A stretch of 64,000 nt of DNA from Vicia villosa (lineage: Eukaryota > Streptophyta > Magnoliopsida > Fabales > Fabaceae): NCBI RefSeq assembly GCF_029867415.1, contig NW_026705184.1:248001-312000 (forward strand), written 5' to 3'. A program made the translations under genes and the position numbers. Positions within the stretch are counted from its first letter, which is position 1; each line of letters opens with the position of its first letter. The notes beneath the pieces are model-generated. The model made no database searches, was not told the origin of the DNA, and was given only the letters and a program-made list of their open reading frames with translations. Positions 34,822-46,193 of the stretch are shown piece by piece.

Positions 34822-35400
34822 TCTGATACAATTCGGAAGTTCATTTCCGAAACTGGGAATGGAGGCGTTTTCGGAAATGAACTTCCGAAACACCCCTGCG
34901 CAGAAGTTCTCTGCAACCTCCAATGGCAGACCCCAAAATCCTAAATCAAACCTATGTCTACACATTCTAAACATCCTAAATATCAGTACAAACCTAACCT
35001 AATACATTTTTTGCTATTTGTAAACACCCTAATATAAATTTTAATCATAGATCTTAAAATCAAAATGCTTACTGATTGAATAGATTGGAGGACTTTTGAA
35101 TCTAGTAGAGCAAGTAGATGGAGCCTTTGATGTAGCTTGGAAGTGGTTTGCAGAAAAATCTCTTTGGGGTTGAGTTTGGAAGAAGATTAGGGTAAATGAA
35201 TTGGGGGAGGGGGGATGTTTTGCTTAATCTGCAAAACGTGCAGTATTTCGGAAATGAACTTCCGAAATGCTGTTTTCGGAAAAATGAACTTCCGAAATAA
35301 GACAATTTTTTCAAAAAAAGGCGCTTTCGGAGATGCATCTCCGAAAACACCTTTTTCTTGCATTTCGGAAGTGCATTTCCGAAGTCAGGGGTAGTTTGGG
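34822..35400. repeat. Cluster of palindromic TTCGGAAGTTCATTTCCGAA units
   Basis: Inverted pairs occur at about 34830-34890 (arms of at least 21 bp), at 35246-35300, and at 35323-35382 (variants with GGAGATGCATCTCC). The same units occur left of the PMD pseudogene at 33520-33680, so they bracket it. Confidence 0.85.
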
Positions 35401-35509
35401 TTTTTCACCAAAGGTGGACTAGAAGGTTGGGAGGTAGCCAAAGAAATTTCCTTTCTTAATGTACCCTATGATTACTAGCAGACCTCGTGAAAATACAATA
35501 ATGTCTCCG

Positions 35510-35740
35510 AATTTTAGAGATACATCTTCGGACGTACCAAAATTCAATGCATTTCTGAATCAGGCCCTAATTCAATGGAAAATATTATGGAGATACATCG
35601 TCCTATACGTTACGTAGATGCATCTCTGAACGCACTAAAATTCAATACATTTATGAATGAGGCTTTAACTCAACAACAAAAAATTATGGAGATGCATCTC
35701 CGTATGCTTTAAGTAGATGCATATCCGAACGCATTTTGTT
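35510..35740 (+). repeat. Diverged tandem repeat of about 98 bp
   Basis: AAAATTCAAT begins at 35539 and 35637, within units that also contain GGAGATGCATCTCCG-like palindromes related to the hairpin family next door. Confidence 0.6.
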
Positions 35741-35936
35741 CAAAAGCGCGACAGAGCCTTCACTTTCTTCACTTATAAAAAACACATTGTCACAAACTCT
35801 CTTCAACCACATTTTCTCAAACTCTCTCAAATCACATTCAAGCAACATCAACCAACTTCAAGTAACGATTTGTAAGTTATTGATTTTTGTAAAATTTATA
35901 GAGTTTTTGTAAATTTTCTTGTCAACCTGAATCAAC
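35741..35936 (+). other. Spacer with a leader-like sequence
   Basis: A TATA-like TTATAAAAAAC near 35781, then CACAAACTCTCTTCAACC and similar CA/CT-rich sequence resembling a plant 5' untranslated leader, but no ORF follows. It is probably a remnant of the transposon's own promoter. Confidence 0.35.
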
Positions 35937-36262
35937 CCATTGGTTGAAGACAACCATTTACTTTCTTGTCGACCTAAATCAGCCTGTTGGTTCAAGATGC
36001 TCATTTACTTTCTAGTCTACCTAAATTAGCCCATTGGTTGAAGACGATCATTTACTTTCTTTTCAACCTGAATTAGCCCATTGGTTGAAGATGATCATTT
36101 ATCTGTCATATCAGTTTAAGTATCAGCCCATTGGTTGAAGACAACCATTTTATCTTTCTATTGGTCTAGGTATCAACCCTTTGGTTGAAGATGACCAGTC
36201 GTTTATCCTATCAGCCCTTTGGTTGAACAAGACCAGTTGTTTATCCTATCAACCCATTTCCT
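35937..36262 (+). repeat. Second 47-bp minisatellite
   Basis: Seven copies of a unit with CCCATTGGTTGAAGA; the TGG phase mark is at 35941, 35988, 36035 and 36082 (exact 47 bp), then 36132, 36182 and 36220. About 120 bp downstream lies an LTR-like start, the same layout as at 2315-3700. Confidence 0.85.
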
Positions 36263-36381
36263 CGCACCTTTTGGTATACAAAGTTATTATACTCTGTTAT
36301 TTAATCATATTTCACAAAGATCATATGAAGACCATTGTCATTCATACGATCTAAGTAAAAAATAATCAAATAAAGGGTAGC

Positions 36382-37200
36382 TGTCGTACCTTAATTTTGT
36401 TCGGCATTTTCATTTTGGGGATCTATGGCGACAAGATTTTTCTTTATGGGCGACAAGGTTTTTCTCTTGAGGAACATACATAATTACCTATATGGGCGAC
36501 AAAGATCCTCCTTTGGGGGATCTAACATACATAATTGCATTTATGGGCGGCAAGGATCCTTCATTGGGGGATACGACATATATAATTGCCTCTATGGGCA
36601 GCAAGGATCCTTCCTTGGGTGATCCAACATATATAATTGCATCCAAGGGCGACAAAGATCCTCCTTTGGGAATCCAACATGCCTAATTACCTCAATGGAT
36701 GGCAAGGATCATCCCTTGGGGGATCTAACATATATAAGTGCCTCTATGGGCAGCAAGAATCCTCCATTGGGGAATGCAGCATACATAATTGGCTACATGG
36801 GCAGCAAGGATTCTTCCTTGGGGGATCTAGCATATATAATTGCCTCTTTGAGCGGAAAGGATCCTCCCTTGGGGGATCCATCATATATAATTGCCTTTAT
36901 TGAGAGGCTTTCTCGTGACTCTAGACTTTTTGCAAAGATATGACGTAGGAAATAAATATAAATAAACAAGGATGAAATGCCTCATTAAAAATCCTCGCTC
37001 CCCTTAAGGCACAGAGGGAAAACAATGCATCCCAACTAACAACTTGTCCTTACAATCAGCAAAGTTTTAATACTTGCCTATGGAAAATGTTAATTAGTTA
37101 AATAAAAAAGATAAAACAACTATATAAATGAACAAACGAAACGGAATGACTGCATAAATGCTTCTAGAGAAGAAAGGAAGATTCCTTGTTGCTTTCAGGC
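36382..37200 (+). mobile_element. Truncated LTR-like sequence of a second Tat-like element
   Basis: After a purine-rich AATAAAGGGTAGC comes TGTCGTACCTTAATTTTG, similar in position and bases to the LTR start at 3700 (TGTCATACCCC...). It contains a 51-bp tandem array and a CTCGCTCCCCTTAAGGCAC-type region. Neither end nor target duplication could be confirmed. Confidence 0.45.
36430..36905 (+). repeat. 51-bp minisatellite
   Basis: Nine to ten diverged copies of a unit containing TATGGGCGGCAAGGATCCTT and CATATATAATTGCCTC; the phase mark ATGGGC is at 36543 and 36594. Since 51 is divisible by 3, overlapping false ORFs run through it in more than one frame. Confidence 0.9.
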
Positions 37201-37239
37201 TCCCTCGGGTTGTGAGGTCGGATGGGAAGCTTCCTTGCT

Positions 37240-37440
37240 CTCGCCCGCTTCACCGAGTGGTGTTATCCCATGAATGACCTTTTTTGCCCTTACTCCTGAA
37301 AGGTGCGTCATCTTTAACTTGAGAATTTATGCGAAACACTTCATGGCGATTTAGTGATCTCCTCGAACAACTCCAACTCGCCCATTGCGGAATGGGTATT
37401 TCATTCATAAATACAAAGTAGATAAGGCAACTCCCAATTG
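37240..37440 (-). pseudogene. Gypsy protease-region fragment
   Basis: Minus-strand reading gives LGVALSTLYL, a stop, then MKYPFRNGRVGVVRGD, matching the same region of the plus-strand gypsy remnant at 20870-20960 (STLHLTMKYPLENRRVGVV). Only this short piece is present. Upstream on the minus strand it joins MULE-like sequence. Confidence 0.7.
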
Positions 37441-37646
37441 GTTAATTTCATCCTTCATCATTTCTGGTACCCGAACGAAACATGTTGTAAACTTCTCATA
37501 TTCTTCTTCAACAACACTCCCATAAAGGGTATACAAATGGTTTGAGTCATCAAATACTTCATGCTTTAAATCACCCGTAGTCTATTTATCAACATTGCCA
37601 TTAATTTAGAAATACCCCCTAAAGTCTCGTGGGGTAGGACTGTAGC

Positions 37647-38276
37647 TAGGGGTGGAAATAGGCTGGGCCGAGCTAGGCTTTGCCAAGCCTGAGCCTGGCC
37701 TGTCAAAAAAACTGAAGCCTAAGTCTGGCCTGCAGCCTGTCGTAGGCTTATTTTTAGGCTTGAGCCTGGCCTTTTTGAAGGCCTGGTTAGCCTACATAAA
37801 AGCCTATTTGTAATAGACATATGTAAATAAGAAATTAAAATAATGTTTAAATAGACTAACTAACTAAAAAAGTAAGAGACTAAAAATTTGTTTGTATTGA
37901 CTTATTTTAACTTATCTATTAGCATAAGTTCTGTGATACTATTTGTTTAAGAGAACTTATGAAAACAATATTCATCACGTGTTTTCATCTTATTTTCACA
38001 AGGTCTTCAAGATAATCGAGTTTTATTTATGTATTTTAATTCAAAGTACAAAATATAACATAATGATAATAAAAAATTGTTCATATTTATTTAAATAGGC
38101 CGGCCTGATAGGCTTAAAAGGTTTTGTTTAGGGCCTGAGGCCTAGCCTTTTTAACTATATAGGCTTATAAAAAAAGCCTAGGCCTTTTCTATTTAACAAA
38201 AATGTGTGGCCTGGCCTTAGCCTATATAGGCTAGCCTGTAGGCCCCTGTTATCGGCCTGGCCTATTTCCACCCCTA
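37647..38276. mobile_element. hAT MITE with 8-bp target duplication
   Basis: The ends TAGGGGTGGAAATAGGC and GCCTATTTCCACCCCTA are exact complements, flanked by ACTGTAGC at 37639-37646 and 38277-38284. The interior is many copies of AGGCCTGGCC/TAGGCTT-like words with strong self-complementarity. 630 bp, no coding. Confidence 0.95.
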
Positions 38277-38284
38277 ACTGTAGC

Positions 38285-38960
38285 CCAACCGATCTCACCA
38301 AAATCTTCACTGCATTCATCTCATTGTCCTCAAAATTGTTCATTTCACCTTCACTTCCAACACAATCATCATCTTCATCATCGCCATGTCCAAAATAACT
38401 TTATCTTATATCTTTTTCTACTTGGGTATCATCGCCATTATCACCTAAGTTATCCCTTAATCACTTTCTTCTTGGATATTTTCTTCACCATCAACATTAT
38501 TACCACTTAAATTAGGACCTCGATCAACATTATTTCCTAGTTGAACACCATTAGCACCAGAATTATAACTCCTAAAACCAGTGCATTATACGACATCATC
38601 AACATTAGGACCTCCATCAACATGTCCTAACTAATTTTCATCCACAACCTCAAAATTGTCGATAATATGCTCTGCATATGAATCTACTAACTCATTCTCA
38701 TTCACATCTTTAGAAAATCGAAGAACATCAACATCATTATTATAAGGTATAAAACCACAGTAAAAACTAAAGTTATGGTTATAGTACCACATACACTTAA
38801 TGTTCTTATAACCCTCATTTTTAATTAAACTCTCCAATTGAATATATAATATATAATCAACATCCATCTTCCAATTAATTTCATATACCTTTCTATTAAC
38901 ACACCATTTAATAAATGATTAACTAATTCCATCTTACGGTGTATCCTTAACCTAACCTTT
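38285..38960 (-). pseudogene. MULE transposase N-terminal fragment (PB1-like domain)
   Basis: Minus-strand pieces read VRLRIH, then EIHEINWKMDVDYIL-like sequence, then the open frame 38867-38631 with YIQLESLIKNEGYKNIKCMW and ELVDSYAEHIIDNFEVVDEN. This resembles the PB1-like domain at the start of plant MuDR-type transposases, followed by an acidic, asparagine-rich linker. The catalytic DDE region is absent. The hAT MITE at 37647 inserted in or just after the linker. Confidence 0.6.
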
Positions 38961-39242
38961 TGACTTTGAACTTGCCTGCAAAAAAATAAAAAATAAACTG
39001 ATTTACTTAACCACGTTGAGACCATTACATAATTGTTAAACAACAAAACAAGTAAGGCAACAAGAAAATATAAACAACTGAAAATACTTGGGTCCACTAC
39101 ATGCACCATGAGACAAGTGGGACAAGATAATAACAAATCAGAAAATAGACCACAAATACATACTTGTCACAATACTTTACTTCTTCATTGTTATTCCAAC
39201 CAGTAAGATACCCGTGCGTTTACTTCTTCATTGTTATCCCAA
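38961..39242. other. Spacer including a duplicated Helitron target/end
   Basis: AT-rich. 39179-39219 and 39220-39260 are near-identical 41-bp copies (TTCTTCATTGTTAT, then AGTAAGATACCCGTGC); the left copy has half a Helitron terminal hairpin. Confidence 0.6.
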
Positions 39243-40333
39243 CTAGTAAGATACCCGTGCTTCCGCACGGGTAAATTTATTTAATATTGTATAAAATTTA
39301 ATTAGATACGTATAAATTAAAAATGAATGGTTTAATTATAAATGAAAAATGATCATATAAAATCAATTATATTAAATAATCATATAAAAAAAATACTATA
39401 AGATGGAGATAATAAAAATGAAATATTAACATTTAAAAATAAAAATAATCTCTCAATTAATAGTAATTGTTGATTAAAATAAAATAGCTACTATGTTGAT
39501 AATGATGACCCGTGAAATAAAAAAATTATTTGATGCGATATAAAATATATTTAAAAACAAATGTAAAATAATTAATAATCATGGAAATTTAATTGTATTA
39601 AATAATAATAAAAAATCGTGAGATGGAGAAAAAAATAAAAAAAATAAAGATATTATCTCTCAAATAAAGACAATGATTGATTAAAATAAAATAGACATTA
39701 TTTGATAGTAACCCGTGAGATAATAAATAAATAGAGAAAAAAATTAAAATGAAAGTAAGAAAGTGTGAAAAGAATGTGAGAGAAATTTTAAATTTTAATT
39801 AAGATAGAGAAAATGTGTAATGATCGATTAAAAAAATTAAATATTGAGTTGATAGTGGCCCGTGAAATAATTAAATATTTTTAGGGATAATAATTAAATG
39901 ATCGATTATTAATATTTTTTGTGATAATAGATAAATGTAGAAAAATTAAAATGAAAGTAAGAAAGTATGGAAAAATGAAATGTGAAAGAAATTTGAAATT
40001 TTTAGTAAGATTAAAATTTAAAAATAGATTATTAATATTTTTTGTGATAATAAATAAATTAAGAAAAATTAAAATGAAAGTAAGAAAGTGTGGGAAAATG
40101 AAATGTAAAAGAAATTTGAAATTTTAAGTAAGAGAGAGAAGATGTGTGTTTGGGAGAAAAAGTTGAATCATAAACATGCAATTGACACTTGGCAAAAAAG
40201 TTGATTTTCATTGGACAATAAAAAAGTGGTTGAGTGATTTTGTTAGTTACTATTTTGTCCAATTTGTAGTGTAATGTTTTTTAGTGGGAAGGGTAATTTT
40301 GACAGTTTGGTCAATTTCTTAATAATAGATAGA
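39243..40333 (-). mobile_element. Non-autonomous Helitron
   Basis: On the minus strand the 3' end is a 9-bp-stem hairpin (TACCCGTGC TTCC GCACGGGTA as written on the plus strand, 39252-39273), then TCTTA and CTAG, followed by T: the CTRR-T signature. The 5' end is TCTATCTATTATTAAG preceded by A, giving the A|T insertion without target duplication. About 1.09 kb and very AT-rich, with an internal diverged duplication near 39940-40130. No RepHel protein. The 5' boundary could be a few bases off because TCTA is repeated there. Confidence 0.8.
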
Positions 40334-42016
40334 TAATAGAATAGAAGTCAGAGTACTTTAGCCATTTTCGAATAGTTGAAAAGTTGTGGTGTGCTTGATC
40401 TTCAATTACTTTTGAAGTAGTCAAAACAATAAAAAACAAACAAAAATGATGGGCAATTGAGGAGACTTGAAAGGTGAAAAATTACTTTGCATGAATGTTC
40501 GATCAGGAACTTATGGTTCATACAAGGGGAAGAACTGGAACTGGATACCATTTCGATTTAAGATTCAAAACATAATATGAAATATAAATTTTGAATATTT
40601 GTATTTTTAAAAATATTATCCAATTAATTTATATTACGTGGCAAAGATTGTTTACATGGCAATGTCGTAGCTTTGCCACGTAAGTGCTATTGATTAAATA
40701 AAAAGCCACATCTAAAAAAAGTAGAGGGAGACCTAAAAATCCAAAAAAGTTGTAAAATAGAGGGATTGTAAATCTGAGCTTGAAACTAGAAGATAGAAAA
40801 AGTTAAAACTATTAAAATAAGAAGACCAAAAATGCATTTAAACCTCTTATTTATTTAAATTTTGACTACACTAACATTTTCTCTACAATATTTGAGGGAT
40901 TAGTTGCGCATAGAGGATATAGTTTTATAAAAAAAACTATTAAACAACTATTATTTTTAAATTTATTTATAGTTCATTTTGAATGATTAAACAATTGTAA
41001 TTAAATTTCTATGATATAATTAAGTCTACATTTAATTTCTATAAAATTAATGATTAATATACTTTTAATTTAAAATAAAATAATTGCATATTTATATGTG
41101 CTCATTTACTCAAGAGCACTTAATTGAGATGATAAGAATTTCTTTCAGTTTAATTATAGGTCATGGATTAAAATCCTGCATTGAGTATCCAACTGTGTTA
41201 AATCTTTTGATGGAGAGCTTTGCCACCTAAATATGTGCTCATTTTAATTATTCTAAGTATATATTCTTTAAACTTTTTTATCAATATAGTCATAATTTTA
41301 ATTTCAACTTATACAAATAAGATTTATTTTATGTTTTATGTAAATATTTATAGTTTATTTAATAAAATTTCTTTTCATTTTTTTTTTATTTTTTATTTTT
41401 ACAGTTTACTCTATGTAATAAAATATAAAATATAAAATGTAGGTAGCATAAAATTTAGATCAGATTCATTTTTAAAAAATAAAAAATAAAATATCAAATG
41501 TATGTAGCATAAAAGTTAGATCAGATTCATTATTAAAAAATAAAAAATAAAATGTTTTTATATCTGACACGAGTATATTGTTGTGGCAATATACGTACAT
41601 TGTAAGCAAAGTCTTTTATTTTATTTATTTATTTATAAAAAAGTTGACAAATTCTTTCCCAATATATGACACTCCTCAATTGATAATTACTATTTTTTTT
41701 CCCTACAACTTACTTGAAGCGACTCTCTAGTCTCTATAAAATTAACTCAATAATATAAATATTCATATTCAATTAATTTTCATTTTTTTAATATATCAAC
41801 TTGAAATTATTATTTTTGTCTCATGGTGTAATAGGAGTTACCAAAATATAATATTAATAAAGTCAAATGTCCAAATTAAAAAATTAAACACAAAAATAAT
41901 CACAATATCTTATAAAAGAGAAGTTAGGTCACAAAGGCTTCTCATCTATTTTTTTCTTCTACTTTTCATCTTTACAACATAAAATTAAAGTTTAGTGAAA
42001 ATCATATATTCAAAAC
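40334..42016. other. AT-rich intergenic region upstream of DUF7054 copy 1
   Basis: No coding seen. It contains a 13-bp perfect inverted repeat (40634-40646 with 40671-40683, TTACGTGGCAAAG) and a tandem duplication of about 65 bp at 41425-41555. A TATA-like CTTATAAAAGAG near 41910 lies about 105 bp before the start codon and probably belongs to the gene's promoter. Confidence 0.55.
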
Positions 42017-43728
42017 ATGCTTTTCATTTTTCCTGCGTCAAGTAAGAGACGCCGAGATATGATAATGAAATTACAAAAATTTGAGGAAATGACGTTGTAT
42101 AAGAGTAAAAGCTGGAGTGTTCGTGATGAGGTGAAAAACAATAAGAAGAATAATAAGATCCATATTAATAGGATCTTGATATCGATCAATATTGTTGGTA
42201 GTTCGGGGCCATTAACAATTGTGGTTAATGAGGATGATGTTGTTTGTGATGTTATTGACAAAGCTCTCAAATTTTATACACGTCAAGGAAGATTACCTGC
42301 TTTAAAATCTGATGCATCTCATTATGTTCTACACTGTTCAAATGATGTTGTTGATGGTAAGGTTTTCAAATATGATAATTATTTTGTGAGTTAATTTTTT
42401 TAAAATTAAAAAAATGATTGAATATTTTAATTGGATCTGATGTATCTACTGTCTGAAAAACACGATCCGACTGATTTTTTTTTTTTTTGGAATTTTCATA
42501 TTTCTTCCTGTGTTTATAGTTGTTATTTACTGTATTTGTTTTGATGCAAATGTTTTTTCTAGGTTAAATAATGTATGAGTAATTTAGTCTATTACATGTT
42601 TTTTTTCTTCTTATAGCAACATTTTTATTTTAAGAGAGAACTTTTTTGAAGTTATTTTAAAAAACATTCACAAGCATGTTTATTGTTTTTTTTAATGATC
42701 AAATAATATATTAGAAACTGCAAAAGCCCAAAAAAAATACAAAATAGTCTAATATACATTTGATATCTTTTTTTATTTATTTATATTTTATTAACAGTAT
42801 AAAATATAGTTTTACACAATTAATAAAAATTTATCATTTAAGTGTGTCATACAATTAATTTATAATTTACCTTCTTAGTGTAAAATAGTTTTAAACAATC
42901 ATTTAATAAAAATTTATCATTTAACTATGTCATACGATTAATTTATAATTTACCATCTTATTTGATAAAATATACGAGGATGATTAGAATATCCGTGTTC
43001 TAACTCAAATTTTTATCTAAAAAATTATTTATCTATAAATTGATTTCTATTCACAAAACAATTAAGTTAATATGTATTCCAGATGTTTATTTATTTTTTG
43101 AATTAAATAGCTATAGAAAAAAATTATTTTATTTTTCTTATATAGGTTAGGATGTGAGACTATCATTATATCTCTGTTTTCTCAATAGATTTTTAACTTA
43201 TAAAAAAAATATGAATAAGTTTACATTTAGTATTTAGTTTCATTAAATGTGTATGGTCCAAATTTTGTATTAAATACATTTTAATTATTTTATTTTTGTG
43301 TTAGTATTTTCTTACAGGGAAAGTAAATCTCAAAACGTAGTACAAATAATATATTTTGACTTTTAAAAAAATATTACACAATATTTTTATATAATTGCTT
43401 CCTTTCAATAAAATTGATTTTTTTAGTTATCAATTAGTTTAATAGTTAGTTAGATTCACACATTTTAACTGTATGATTTTTACTTTACATATATATATTA
43501 CTCAAATAATTGCTTAAAGGATTATTTTGTTTTGGAACAGCTCTAAGTCCATCTGAATCTATAGGAACTTTTAGGACAAGAAAATTTGTGCTGTCTGAAA
43601 ATGAAGCATCATCAACAAAGACAGAAGAAGCAGGATCAAAGGGAAGGAATGGTAGCTGGAAATCATTTAGTTTCAAAAAATTTAGTTTTGCACTGCATTG
43701 TGCAGCTATAGGTGGTGGTAGAGATTAA
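42017..43728 (+). CDS. At4g22758-like (DUF7054) protein, copy 1
   Basis: Two exons, 42017-42356 and 43541-43728, joined across a 1184-bp GT-AG intron; 175 residues with no stop. The core reads NRILISINIVGSSGPLTIVV, then NEDDVVCDVIDKALKFYTRQ and GRLPALKSDASHYVLHC, and exon 2 starts ALSPSESIGTFRTRKFVL. This is the ubiquitin-fold-like DUF7054 family of plants, whose biochemical role is not known to me. Exon 2 ends in a basic, glycine-rich tail (GSWKSFSFKKF, then IGGGRD). The start at 42017 gives a basic leader (SKRRRDM) before MTLYKSKSW; ATG 42089 is an alternative start. A paralogue lies at 59325. Confidence 0.85.
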
Positions 43729-44653
43729 TTTTCTTGAGATATACATTTTGCAAAAGTTATGAATTAATATTGAGATGGTTGGAATAATATAAAACATGTA
43801 AATCATATTTTCATCATTTTTAGCAGTGTCAATAACGAATCCAAAAATATTTGGTGGAGAGGTAATAAAATTTGTCAATACTATTACTTATCAAAAATTT
43901 ATATTTGTGTTTTAAAAAATATTTTAAAGTATTTTTTTTTAGACAACCAATTTCAATCCACATATAATAAACCGACTAATCTGATTTTGTGATTCAGAAG
44001 AACGACTCACTAGTCAAACAAAATATTTTAAAAAGCTTATAATCTATAAAATAATGTTTTTTAAATATAATATATTTTATATTACGGTATGTTTCTAATG
44101 CTAAATAAATTATACAAATTCAAAAACAAATGATTAAAATTGACATTTATTTATTTGAGCCCTTTATAATGAGGTCAATATTAATATATTTACTATTAAT
44201 ATATTTCAGTCGTATTATTTATGTTTTTAACACGCGTGTTAAAAATATAATTTTTTTTAGTTATTTAAAATTTTAAAATTATTTAATATAGATTTTTAAA
44301 ACAAAATAAAATGAGGTATATTGAATTATCGGGAACGACTATTTAAAATAATTTAACATCTAATCTAATATACATTTATAAAAATCAAACATACCGTTTT
44401 GATTTCACGTTAAAATTTTTTTAATTTCAGAGATAAAAGTGACTATTTAAAGTCTTGCTTAAACCTCATTCACTTGGCATTTAATATTGTTGACATGTCA
44501 CTCCACTAATTTTTCTTACCATTTTTTATTTTATTAAAATGTCTAATTAGTTTGGTTGGACTAATTACCGTTACTATAATTAATATCACTATTTCATTCA
44601 ATTACTCTCTTTTTACCATTGCTCATTATTACGTTTAACAAAAGCTGTGCAGA
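43729..44653. other. AT-rich intergenic region
   Basis: 3' flank of DUF7054 copy 1. No ORF, terminal repeat or tandem array recognised. Confidence 0.5.
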
Positions 44654-44673
44654 ATTCAAAAGCCACTTTTAAT

Positions 44674-45138
44674 TTTTTTTGACTAAATAAAATATTCATT
44701 CATTCCAATCGATAGAGTACATTGTTGCAATACAAATTAAGAATCGCCAAAAACAAAAAGGATGAATCTGCAAACAAACTCACAACATCCATGTTAATAG
44801 CATAAAACGGCAAGTTGCATATGCCTACGAATATAACTATGACTATATTAAAATGTCTGAAATATTCATGTCTCCAGATCTATAGCGTTAATGGCACCAA
44901 AGTCATAGATAGGATCTGCACTAGATCGAAACTCATCTTTCAACCTGAAACAAATGAACACTGCGCACAAAGATAGAAAAACAAAATACACCGCACAAAG
45001 ACGGGAAATCAAAACAAACAACGACACATTAAAATGACGAAAACACAAAAAAAAAAACACTAAATATATATGAAAATCACTTATTTAACTAATAGAGAAA
45101 CAAGAACGATTTGGAGGGGTGGCTTAGGATCGATTTTG
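44674..45138 (-). mobile_element. 5'-truncated LINE-like retroposon with a 20-bp target duplication
   Basis: A perfect 20-bp direct repeat (44654-44673 and 45139-45158, beginning ATTCAAAAGCC) flanks 465 bp whose left edge is a T run followed by GACTAAATAAAAT. On the minus strand this is a LINE-like 3' tail ending in A residues. No coding domain is long enough to name. Confidence 0.85.
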
Positions 45139-45619
45139 ATTCAAAAGCCACTTTTAATATTTTAAATGAAAATTAAAGTTCACCATCCTCGAAGCATGCA
45201 TATGAATTGAAAAATCACATGGGGAAAAGAAAAGTGTATACACCAAAACAAATTAATATTACAAATGCATTTGCATATCTTTCTCACAATCCAACAACAA
45301 TACCTTCAACAACAACATATTAACTTCCCTCGTCTTCCATCCACTTTGTGTAGCCGAGAGAAAGAGAAGCTTGAAGAGAATTTCTCTTTCTTTCTTCTTC
45401 CATCCATTTTCTCTCTATTTTTACAATATGAATTTTTGGTTCTTTTTCTCCTGATTGTTTAGGTTCCCTGATTGATAATTGTAATTGCTATTACTGGATT
45501 TACGTAACTGAGATAGAGTAGATCGTGGATAACTAGCGATTAATTTGTGATCTGATTAATTCTTATGGATTATCACTTTATCTGATTATGGTCTTCTATT
45601 GGATCAGGAGCTTTGTTTC

Positions 45620-45762
45620 GCACAAGTTATAGAACAAGAAATTGTGACCACAGGAATAAGCCATTGGGTGAGAGAAAACATAGAGATGGTTACCAAAAAT
45701 GCTTCAGGTTCTTCATACAAAACCATTCTTCCATCTCAAGAACTCCTCAACGATCTTTGCAG
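45620..45762 (+). pseudogene. DCP2-like first exon fragment (mRNA-decapping enzyme subunit 2)
   Basis: ATG at 45686 opens MVTKNASGSSYKT, then ILPSQELLNDLC, followed by AG and an intact GT donor (GTTCATAA). Plant DCP2 proteins begin with a short variable leader and LPSQELLDDLC before the first intron, so both sequence and splice phase fit. The Nudix domain that removes the mRNA cap is not present downstream, so this is an isolated, probably captured, first exon with its untranslated leader (pyrimidine-rich from about 45340). Confidence 0.65.
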
Positions 45763-46008
45763 GTTCATAATTTCCAATTTTCTACTTTCGATTCGATTAT
45801 TTTGCTCTAAATGTTTAATTCAGAAAAGTTGGAAAAACTGATCTTCAAGGGACAGTTCAAATGGCTACAGATGCTTCTTTACTTACATGCTGGCGGTTTT
45901 TATGCTTCTTTACTTGGATGAAAGACATGGATTGTGAGAGGTTGTTAATTAAGTAGTATCGACACTTCAAATTGAAGGTGTATATGGTATCTTATAGTTA
46001 TAACAATA

Positions 46009-46193
46009 GGGTCATGCTAACGTGTGCCCTAAGGGCACATGTTAAGTATACTATAATTAGAAAAAGTTAAATGTAATTAAATGCTATAGAGTCATATTTA
46101 AAGTTTCGATACATTAAATGCACGCATTCCAAAAAAATATTTCTATAAATATCTCATTAACTTGTGCCCTTGGGGCACATGTTAGCTTTTCCC
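46009..46193. mobile_element. MULE-type MITE with 9-bp target duplication
   Basis: 185 bp. The ends GGGTCATGCTAACGTGTGCCC and GTTAGCTTTTCCC form imperfect terminal inverted repeats of about 30 bp with nested GTGCCCTAAGGGCAC palindromes. The 9-bp duplication ATAACAATA (46000-46008 and 46194-46202) fits Mutator-like transposition. Confidence 0.92.

Noticed and set aside
36425..36943. Repeat proteins of 60-90 residues
   Set aside because: Overlapping frames of the 51-bp minisatellite; no start context, no family.
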